A program made the translations under genes and the position numbers. A DNA stretch of 64,000 nucleotides from Amaranthus tricolor (Eukaryota > Streptophyta > Magnoliopsida > Caryophyllales > Amaranthaceae). The stretch covers positions 18,548,879 to 18,612,878 of the forward strand of contig NC_080056.1 in NCBI RefSeq assembly GCF_026212465.1, written 5' to 3'. This document shows, piece after piece, positions 55,601 through 64,000 of this stretch (within the stretch, counting starts at the first letter, position 1; each line of letters starts with the position of its first letter). The notes under the pieces were generated by a model. The model saw nothing but the letters and a program-made list of their open reading frames with translations. It had not been told where the DNA came from and made no database searches.

Positions 55601-56647
55601 TCGACTCAATAATATATACCAAATAGTGTTGTGTGCCAAGTTTCGTGCAAAACAAACACTGTTTAAGCTACTTTATGCGCAAAAGTGCCAAAAACGCTTA
55701 AAAACAGAAAAAATTGCAAATAAACACGTAATTCTGCAGCATATGACCATGATTTTCAATTCTAACCACTTCAACAGAATAATATATATATGAACTAGTG
55801 TTGTGTGCCATGTTTTGTGCAAAACATAACAAGTTTGATCTACTATATGCGCAGAACTGCCAAAAATGGTTAAAAACCCTTAAAATCGGAACTTAACACG
55901 TAATTTCTAGCATATGACTATGATTTTCAATTGTAACCACTTCAACACAATAATATATACCAAATAGTGTTTTGTGCCAAGTTTTGTGCAAAACAAACCT
56001 AGTTTGAGCTACTTTATGCACAAAACTGGCAAAAACACTTAAAAACCCTTAAAAATGCAACTTAACACGTAATTTCTAGCATATGACTATGATTTTCAAT
56101 TCTAACCAGTTCATCTCAATAATATTTACCAAATAGTGTTGTGTGCCAAATTTCGTGCAAAACAAACCAAGTTTGAGCTACTTTACACACAAAAGTGGCA
56201 ATAACGCTTAAAAACCCTTTAAAAACGCAACTTGACACGTAATTTCTAGCATATGACTATGATTTTCAATTCTAACCACTTAAACACAATAATATGTACC
56301 AAATAGTGTTGTGTGCCAAGTTTCATGCAAAACAAACCAAGTTTGAGCTACTTTATGCGCAAAAGTGCTAAAAACGCTTAAAAAGGCATAAAATCGCAAC
56401 TTAACACGTAATTTCTAGCATATGACTAAGATTTTCAATTCTAACCACTTCAACACAATAATATATACCAAGTAGTATTGTGTGCCAAGTTTCGTCCAAA
56501 ACATACCAAGTTTGAGCTACTTTATTCGCAAAAGTGCCAAAAATGGTAAAAAAAACCTTTAAAATCACAACTTAACACGTAATTTCAACCATATGATAAT
56601 AATTTTCAAATCTAACCACTTCAAAACAATAATCTATACCAAATAAT
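52677..56647 (-). repeat. 4-kb block, copy C
   Basis: Collinear with copy A at a constant offset of 11136-11137 bp from about 52.68 to 56.65 kb. It retains the two monomers missing from copy B. Similarity ends after the monomer at 56583, where GTATCGTGCAAATC replaces the form seen in copy A. It is clearly a block duplication rather than convergent monomers, because the spacing stays constant across the whole block. Confidence 0.84.
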
Positions 56648-57299
56648 GTTGTGTGCCAAGTATCGTGCAAATCAAACCAAGTTTGAGCTACTTTATACGC
56701 AAAAAAGGCAAAATAACTTAAAAACGCATAAAATCGCAACTTAACACGTAATTTCTAGCATATGAAAATGATTTTCAATTATAACCACTTCAACAATATA
56801 ATATATACCAAATAATGTTGTGTGCCAAGTTTCGTGCAAATCAAACCAAGTTTGAGCTTCTTCCTGCGCAAAAGTGGCAAAAACGCTTAAAAACCCTTAA
56901 AATCGCAACTTAACACATAATTTCTAGCATATGACTATGATTTTCAATTATAACCACCTAAACACAATAACTTAAAAATGCATAAAATCGCAAATAAACA
57001 CGTAATTATGTAGCATATGACTATGATTTTCAATTCTAACCACTTCAACAGAATAATATATATACCAAATAGTGTTGTGTGCCAAGTTTTGTGCAAAACA
57101 TAACATTTTTTATCTACAATATGCGCAAAAGTGCCAAAAATGGTTAAAACCCGTAAAATCGCAACTTAACATGTAATTTCTAGCATATGAATATGATTTT
57201 CAATTCTATCAATTCAAAATAATAATATACACCAAATAATATTGTGTGTCAAGTTTCGTGCAAAACAAACCTAGTTTGAGCTACTTTATGCGCAAAAGT
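56648..57299 (-). repeat. Irregular monomers, one internally deleted
   Basis: Roughly four monomers. Near 56955-56985 a monomer runs from AACCACCTAAACACAATAA straight into CTTAAAAATGCAT, dropping most of the TATATACC to GCGCAAAAG half. This is a larger internal deletion than elsewhere in the array. Confidence 0.78.
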
Positions 57300-59335
57300 G
57301 CCAAAAACGCTTAAAAACGCATAAAATCGCAACTTAACACGTAAATCTTAGCATATGACTATGATTTTCAATTCTAACCACTTCAACAAAATAATATATA
57401 CCAAATAGTGTTGTGTGCCAAGTTTCGTCCAAAACATACCAAGCTTGAGCTACTTTATTCGCAAAAGTGCCAAAAATGGTAAAAAAAAACCCTTAAAATC
57501 AAAACATAACACGTAATTTCAACCATATGAAAAGAATTTTCAATTCTAACCACTTCAACACAAAAATATATACCAAATAATGTTGTGTGCCAAATTTCGT
57601 GCAAATCAAACCAAGTTTGAGCTACTTTATACGCAAAAAGGGCAAAATAACTTAAAAACGTATAAAATCGCAACTTAACACGTAATTTCTAGCATATGAC
57701 AATAATTTTCAATTATAACCACTTCAACACAATGATATATACCATATAATGTTGTGTGCCAAGTTTCGTGCAAATCAAACCAAATTTGAGCTAGTTTATG
57801 CGCAAAAGTGACAAAAACGCTTAAAAACCCTTAAAATCGCAACTTAACACTTAATTTCTACCATATGACTATTTTTTTTCAATTATAACAACTTCAACAC
57901 AATAATATATACATTATAATATTGTGTGCCAAGTTTCGTGCAAAACAAACCAAGTTTGAGCCACTTTATGCGCAAAAGTGGCAAAAACGCTTAAAACGCA
58001 TACCATCGCAACTTAACACGTAATTTCATGCATATGACTATGATTTTCAATTCCAACCACTTCAACACAATAATATATACCAAATAGTGTAGTGTGCCAA
58101 GTTTCGTGCAAAACTAACCAAATTTGAGCTACTTTATGCACAAAAGTGGCAAAAATGTTTAAAAACCCTTAAAAACGCAACTTAACCCGTAATTTCTAGC
58201 ATATGACTATGATTTTCATTTATAACCACTTAAACACAATAATATATACCAAATAGTGTGGTGTGCAAAGTTTCGTGCAAAAAAAACCATGTTTGAGCTA
58301 CTTTATGCGCAAAAGTGCCAAAAATGCTCAAAAACGCATAAAATTGCAACTTAACACTTAATTTCTACCAAATGACTATAATTTTCAATTCTAACCACTT
58401 CAACACAATAATATATACCAAATAGTGTTGTGTGCCAAGTTTCGTCCAAAACATACCAAGTTTTAGCTACTTTATGCGCAAAAGTGCCAAAAATAGTAAA
58501 AAAAACCCTTAAAATCGCAAATTAACACGTAATTTCTACCATATGACAATGATTTTCATTTTTAACCACCTCAACACAATAATATATACCACATAATGTT
58601 GTTTGCCGAGTTTTGTGCAAATCAAACCAAGTTTCAGTTACTTTATGCGGAAAAGTGGCAAAAAAGCTTAAAAACGCATAAAATCGCAACTTAACACGTA
58701 ATTTCTAGCATATGACAATGATTTTCAATTATTACCACTTCAACACAATAATATGTACCAAATGATGCTGTGTGCCATGTTTCGTGCAAATCAAACCAAG
58801 TTTGAGCTACTTTATGCGTAAAAGTGCCAAAAACGCTTAAAAACGCATAAAATCGCAAATAAACACGTAATTCTGTAGAATATGACTATGATTTTAAATT
58901 CTAACCACTTCAACAGAATAATATATATACCAAATAGTGTTGTGTGCCAAGTTTCGTGCAAAACATAACAAGTTTGATCTACTATATGCGCAAAAGAGCC
59001 AAAAATGGTTAAAGACCCTTAAAATCGCAACTTAACACGTAATTTCTAGCATATGAATATGATTTTTAATTCGAACAATTCAAAACAATAATATACAACA
59101 AATAATATTGTGTGTCAAGTTTCGTGCAAATCAAACCGAGTTTGATCTACTATATGCGCAAAAGTGCCAAAAATGGTTAAAGACCCTTAAAAACGCAACT
59201 TAACACGTAATTTCTAGCATATGAGTATGATTTTCATTTCTAACAACTTAAACACAATAATATATACCAAATAGTGTTGTGTGCCAAGTTTCGTGCAAAA
59301 CAAACCAAGTTTGAGCTACTTTATGCGCAAAAGTG
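57300..59335 (-). repeat. 12-monomer HOR copy 1 (2036 bp)
   Basis: The marker ATATGACTAT, followed by a long T-run, lies at 57863 and 59899, 2036 bp apart, which is twelve monomers. Supporting pairs are the ATATGAAAAGAATTTTCAAT monomers near 57525 and 59562, and the TGGTTAAAGACCC segments near 59010 and 61045. Confidence 0.85.
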
Positions 59336-59365
59336 CCAAAAACGCTTTAAAACGCATAAAATCGC
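59197..59365 (-). repeat. Representative satellite monomer, 169 bp
   Basis: This unit runs from one AACTTAACAC to the next and is exactly 169 bp, so it serves as a reference monomer. In order it contains an ACGT core, a CATATG palindrome, the conserved block CTAAC-ACTT-AACACAATAA, a TATATACC stretch, TGTTGTGTGCCAAG, TTTCGTGCAAAAC, TTTGAGCTACTTTATGCGC (with a TGCGCA palindrome) and an A-tract cluster. Other monomers differ from it by substitutions, short indels and a few larger internal deletions. Confidence 0.93.
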
Positions 59366-61090
59366 AACTTAACACGTAAATCCTAGCATATGACTATGAT
59401 TTTCAATTCTAACCACTTCAACACAATAACATATACCAAATAGTGTTGTGTGCCAAGTTTCGTCCAAAACATACCAAGCTTGAGCTACTTTATTCGCAAA
59501 AGTGCCAAAAATGGTAAAAAAAAAACCCTTAAAATCAAAACTTAACACGTAATTTCAACCATATGAAAAGAATTTTCAATTCTAACCACTTCAACACAAA
59601 AATATATTCCAAATAATGTTGTGTGCCAAGTTTCGTGCAAATCAAACCAAGTTTGAGCTACTTTATACGCAAAAAGGGCAAAATAACTTAAAAACGCTTA
59701 AAATCGCAACTTAACACGTAATTTCTAGCATATGACAATGATTTTCAATTATAATCACTTCAACACAATAATATATACCATATAATGTTGTGTGCCAAGT
59801 TTCGTGCAAATCAAACCAAATTTGAGCTAGTTTATGCGCAAAAGTGACAAAAACGCTTAAAAACCCTTAAAATCGCAACTTAACACTTAATTTCTACCAT
59901 ATGACTATTTTTTTCAATTTTAACCACTTCAACACAATAATATATACATTATAATATTGTGTGCCAAGTTTCGTGCAAAACAAACCAAGTTTGAGCCACT
60001 TTATGCGCAAAAGTGGCAAAAACGCTTAAAAACGCATACCATCGCAACTTAACACGTAATTTCATGCATATGACTATTATTTTCAATTCCAACCACTTCA
60101 ACACAATAATATATACCAAATAGTGTAGTGTGCCAAGTTTCGTGCAAAACTAACCAAATTTGAGGTACTTTATGCACAAAAGTGGCAAAAATGTTTAAAA
60201 ACCCTTAAAAACGCAACTTAACCCGTAATTTCTAACATATGACTATGATTTTCATTTATAACCACTTAAACACAATAATATATACCAAATAGTTTTGTGT
60301 GCAAAGTTTCGTGCAAAAAAAAACCAATTTTGAGCTACTTTATGCGCAAAAGTGCCAAAAATGCTTAAAAACGCATAAAATTACAACTTAACACTTAATT
60401 TCTACCAAATGACTATAATTTTCAATTCTAACCACTTCAACACAATAATATATACCAAATAGTGTTGTGTGCCAAGTTTCGTCCAAAACATACCAAGTTT
60501 TAGCTACTTTATGCGCAAAAGTGCCAAAAATGGTAAAAAAACACTTAAAATCGCAACTTAACACGTAATTTCTACCATATGACAATGATTTTCATTTTTA
60601 ACCACCTCAACACAATAATATATACCACATAATGTTGTGTGCCGAGTTTTGTGCAAATCAAACCAAGGTTCAGTTACTTTATGCGCAAAAGTGGCAAAAA
60701 AGCTTAAAAACGCATAAAATCGCAACTTAACACGTAATTTCTAGCATATGACAATGATTTTCAATTATTACCACTTCAACACAATAATATGTACCAAATG
60801 ATGCTGTGTGCCATGTTTCGTGCAAATCAAACCAAGTTTGAGCTACTTTATGCGCAAAAGTGCCAAAAACGCTTAAAAACGCATAAAATCGCAAATAAAC
60901 ACGTAATTCTGTAGCATATGACTATGATTTTAAATTCTAACCACTTCAACAGAATAATATATATACCAAATAGTGTTGTGTGCCAAGTTTCGTGCAAAAC
61001 ATAACAAGTTTGATCTACTATATGCGCAAAAGAGCCAAAAATGGTTAAAGACCCTTAAAATCGCAACTTAACACGTAATTTCTAGCATAT
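59336..61090 (-). repeat. 12-monomer HOR copy 2, partial (about 1.75 kb)
   Basis: Collinear with copy 1 until about 61090. There the expected CATATGAATATG monomer is replaced by a CATATGACTATG monomer of another type. Copy 2 therefore lacks the last one to two monomers of the unit. Confidence 0.82.
60865..60888 (-). other. Phased A-tract cluster (example of a motif in most monomers)
   Basis: Three A-tracts begin at 60865, 60875 and 60885, exactly 10 bp apart, within CAAAAACGCTTAAAAACGC and the following ATAAAATC. The same arrangement (as T-tracts on the + half) recurs in most monomers across the window. A-tracts in helical phase are known to cause intrinsic DNA curvature. A role in nucleosome or centromere packaging is inference. 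Confidence 0.75.
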
Positions 61091-62250
61091 GACTATGATT
61101 TTCAATTGTAACCACTTCAACACAATAATATATACAAAACAGTGTTTTGTGCCAAGTTTTGTGCAAAACAAACCAAGTTTGAGTAACTTTATGCACAAAA
61201 GAGGCAAAAAACACTTAAAAACCCTTAAAAACGCTACTTAACACGTAATTTCTAGCATATGACTATGATTTTCAATTATAACCTCTTCAACACAATAATA
61301 TATACCAAATAGTATTGTGTGCCAAGTTTCGTGCAAAACATACCAAGTTTGAGCTACTTTAAGCGCAAAAGTGCCAAAAATGGTAAAAAAAGCCCTTTAA
61401 AATCACAACTCAACATATAATTTCTACCATACGACAATGATTTTCAATTATAACCACTTCAACACAATAACATATACCAAATAATTTTGTGTGCCAAGTT
61501 TTTTGCAAAACAAACCAAGTTTGAGCTACTTTATGCACAAAATTGCCAAAAACGCTTAAGAACGCATAATATCGAAACTTAACACGTAATTTCTAGCATA
61601 TGACTATGATTTTCAATTCTAACCACTTCAACACAATAATATATACCAAATAATGTTGTGTGCCAAGTTTCGTGCAAATCAAACCAAGTTTGAGCTACTT
61701 TACACGCAAAAAGGGCAAAAAAGCTTAAAAACGCATAAAATCGCAACTTAACACGTAATTTCTAGCATATGACAATGATTTTCAATTATAACCACTTCAA
61801 CACAATAATATATACAAAATAATGTTGTGTGCCATTTTTCGTGCAAATCAAACCAAGTTTGAGCTACTTTATGCGCAAAAGTGCCAAAAACGCTTAAAAA
61901 CGCATAAAATCGCAAATAAACACGTAATTCTTTAGGATATGACTATGATTTTCAAGTCTAACCACTTCAACAGAATAATATATATACCAAATAGTGTTGT
62001 GTGCCATGTTTCGTGCAAAACATAACAAGTTTGATTTACTAAATGCGCAAAAGTGCCAAAAATAGTTAAAAACGCATAAAATCGGAACTTAACACGAAAT
62101 TTCTTGCATATGACTATGATTTTCAATTCTAACCACTTCAAAAAAAATAATATATACCAAATAGTGTTGTAAGTTAGACCTACTTTATTCGCAAAAGTGC
62201 TAAAAATGGTAAAAAAAAACCCTTAAAATAAAAACTTAACACGTAATTTC
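61091..62250 (-). repeat. Diverged monomers including the shared 26-bp-deleted form
   Basis: Contains GTTGTAAGTTAGACCTACTT at about 62167. This is the reverse complement of the 26-bp-deleted monomer that marks the left HOR. It is followed, as in the left array, by the CTTATTCGC-type flank and an A/T-run segment. The neighbouring monomers are also of left-array types. Confidence 0.83.
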
Positions 62251-63270
62251 TAGCAGATGAGTATGATTTTCAATTCTAACCACTTCAACACAATAATATA
62301 TACCAAATAGTGTTTTGTGCGATGTTTCGTGCAAAACAAACCAAGTGTGAGCTACTTTATGCGCAAAAGTTGCAAAAACACTTAAAAACACTTAAAAACG
62401 CAACTTAACACGTAATTTCTAGCATATGACTATGATTTTCAATTCTAACCACATTAAACCAGTAATATATACCAAATAGTGTTGTGTGCCAAATTTCGTG
62501 TAAAACAAACCAAGTTTGAGCTACTTTACGCACAAAAGTGGCAAAAACGCTTAAAAACGCATAAAATCACAACTTAAAACGTAATTTCTAGCATATGACT
62601 ATGATTTTCAATTCTAACCACTTCAACACAATAATAAATGCCAAATAGTGTTGTGTGCAATGTTTCGTCCAAAACATACCAAGTTTAAGTTTCTTTATTC
62701 GCAAAAGTGCCAAAAATGGTAAGAAAAAACCTTTAAAATCACAACTTAACACGTAAATTCAACCATATGACAATAATTTTCAATTATAACCACTTCAACA
62801 CAATAATATAGACCAAATAATGTTGTGTGCCAAGTTTCGTGCAAATCAAACCAAGTTTGATCTACTTTATACGCAAAAAGGGCAAAAAAGCTTAAAAACG
62901 CATAAAATCGCAACTTAACACGTAATTTCTAGCATATGACAATGATTTTCAATTATAACTACTTCAACACAATAATATATACCAAATAATTTTGTGTGCC
63001 ATATTTCGTGCAAATCAAACCAATTTTGAGCTACTTTATGCGCAAATGTGCCAAAAACGCTTAAAAACGCATAAAATCGCAAATAAACACGTAATTCTGT
63101 AGGATATGACTATGATTTTCAATTCTAACCACTTCAACAGAATAATATATATACCAAATAGTGTTGTATGCCATGTTTCGTGCGAAACATAACAAGTTTG
63201 ATTTACTATATGCGAAAAAGTGCCAAAAATGGTTAAAAACCCTTAAAATCGAAACTTAACACGTAATTTC
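62251..63270 (-). repeat. 6-monomer HOR copy 1 (1020 bp)
   Basis: TAGCAGATGA occurs at 62251 and 63271, giving a 1020-bp period. Both copies carry TGTTTTGTGCGATGTTTC and an altered CA-TTAA-CCAG segment (62452 and 63472). Reverse-complemented, this copy contains the AAGAAACTTAAACTTGG-type monomer (near 62690) that also marks the left HOR (near 1365 and 5745). Confidence 0.85.
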
Positions 63271-64000
63271 TAGCAGATGAGTATGATTTTCAATTCTAAC
63301 CACTTCAACACAATAATATATACCAAATAGTGTTTTGTGCGATGTTTCTAGCAAAAAAAACCAAGTGTGAGCTACTTTATGCGCAAAAGTTGCAAAAACA
63401 CTTAAAAACACTTAAAAAACGCAACTTAACACGTAATTTCTAGCATATGACTATGATTTTCAATTCTAACCATATTAACCCAGCAATATATACCAAATAG
63501 TGTTGTGTGCCAAATTTCGTGCAAAACAAACAAAGTTTGAGCTACTTTACGCACAAAAGTGGCAAAAAACGCTTAAAAACCTTTAAAAACGCAACTTAAC
63601 ACGTAATTTCTAGAATATGACTTTGATTTTCAAATCTAACCACTCAAACACAATAATATATACCAAATAGTGTTGTGTGCAAAGTTTCATGCAATACAAA
63701 CCAAGTTTGAGCTACTTTATGCGTAAAATTGCCATAAACGCTTAAAAACGCATAAATTGCAACTTAACACGTAATTTCTAGCATCTGACTATGATTTTCA
63801 ATTCTAACCACTTCAATAAAATAATATATACCAAATAGTATTGTGTGCCAAGTTTCGTCCAAAACATACCAAGTTTGAGCTACTTTATGCGCAAAAGTGC
63901 CAAAAATGTTACAACAAACCCTTAAAATCATAACTTAACACGTAATTTCTAGCATATGACAATGATTTGCAATTATAACCACTTCAACACAATAATATAT
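63271..64000 (-). repeat. 6-monomer HOR copy 2, cut by the window edge
   Basis: Second copy of the 1020-bp unit, truncated at the end of the window. It shares TAGCAGATGA and the GTGCGATGTTTC segment with copy 1. From about 63600 the monomers drift from those in copy 1, so the period may be changing here. Confidence 0.78.

Larger units (their letters stand above)
32527..64000 (-). repeat. Satellite array, right block (same monomer family, reversed)
   Basis: Same satellite family as the left block but every monomer is in reverse orientation. The top strand reads AACTTAACACGTAATTTC, TAGCATATGACTATG, CTAACCACTTCAACAC, ATATATACCAAATAG, TTGTGTGCCAAGTTTCGTGC, TTTGAGCTACTTTATGCGC, then phased A-tracts. 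Period is about 169-170 bp. The array is still running at the right edge of the window. Compared with the left block there is more monomer diversity and no single HOR. Several local HORs of 6, 10 and 12 monomers and a 4-kb block are patched together. No unique sequence, gene or transposon is seen. Confidence 0.97.

Noticed and set aside
1..64000. CRISPR-like array
   Set aside because: The repeats are contiguous 169-bp monomers with no unique spacers, and the host appears eukaryotic. This is satellite DNA.
1..64000. CENP-B box in the monomer
   Set aside because: The only TTCG-containing segment (TTTCGTGCAAAACAAACC) lacks the required CGGG part of the mammalian motif.
1..64000. tRNA, rRNA or 5S gene arrays as the source of the periodicity
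   Set aside because: No cloverleaf elements, 5S internal-control-region motifs or rRNA motifs are visible, and the base composition is far too AT-rich and uniform for these genes.

Overview
The whole 64 kb window is tandemly repeated satellite DNA. I see no gene, RNA gene, transposon or unique sequence in it. The repeat unit is an AT-rich monomer of about 169 bp. A representative unit at 59197-59365 is exactly 169 bp, and my hand-built consensus is about 34% GC. At this spacing the window holds roughly 375-380 monomers. A uniform megasatellite with a monomer near nucleosome length, organised into multi-kilobase higher-order repeats (HORs), suggests centromeric or pericentromeric heterochromatin of a eukaryote, most plausibly a flowering plant. 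That placement is inference. I do not recognise the satellite family and cannot name a species.

Left half (1-32426): every monomer lies in one orientation, called + here and recognised by TGCGCATAAAGTAGCTC on the top strand. The monomers form an HOR of 25-26 monomers (about 4.2-4.4 kb). One landmark monomer recurs at 31, 2719, 7092, 11461, 14345, 18548, 22763, 26982 and 30199. Unit lengths are 2688, 4373, 4369, 2884, 4203, 4215, 4219 and 3217 bp, with the last unit cut at 32426. The short units are clean losses of whole monomers, as expected from unequal exchange. Single-base insertions become frequent from about 10.9 kb up to the gap and look like long-read consensus errors.

Gap (32427-32526): exactly 100 N, the usual placeholder for an unsized scaffold join. 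All monomers to its right are in the opposite orientation.

Right half (32527-64000): the same monomer family, reversed, more diverged and patchier. It contains three near-identical 1690-bp (10-monomer) copies at 35.5-40.6 kb; a roughly 4-kb block present three times (about 41.5-45.5, 47.8-51.3 and 52.7-56.6 kb); 984-bp six-monomer copies containing a truncated monomer (46.2-48.2 kb); a 1020-bp six-monomer duplication (50.3-52.3 kb); a 2036-bp twelve-monomer repeat (57.3-61.1 kb); and a 1020-bp repeat at 62.25-64.0 kb.

The last 2-3 kb of the right half, read in reverse complement, carry a diverged version of the left HOR. Several marker monomers occur in the same order, and both halves share a diagnostic 26-bp internal deletion. 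Flipping the right-hand contig would make the orientation uniform and move its left-like end toward the left array. The inversion at the gap should therefore be treated as a possible scaffolding error until spanning reads are examined.

Open reading frames of 60-93 codons exist, but they only follow the repeat periodicity and are not genes. The most useful biological signals are the HOR turnover history, three A-tracts phased at exactly 10 bp in most monomers, and CpG-transition variants suggesting past cytosine methylation.
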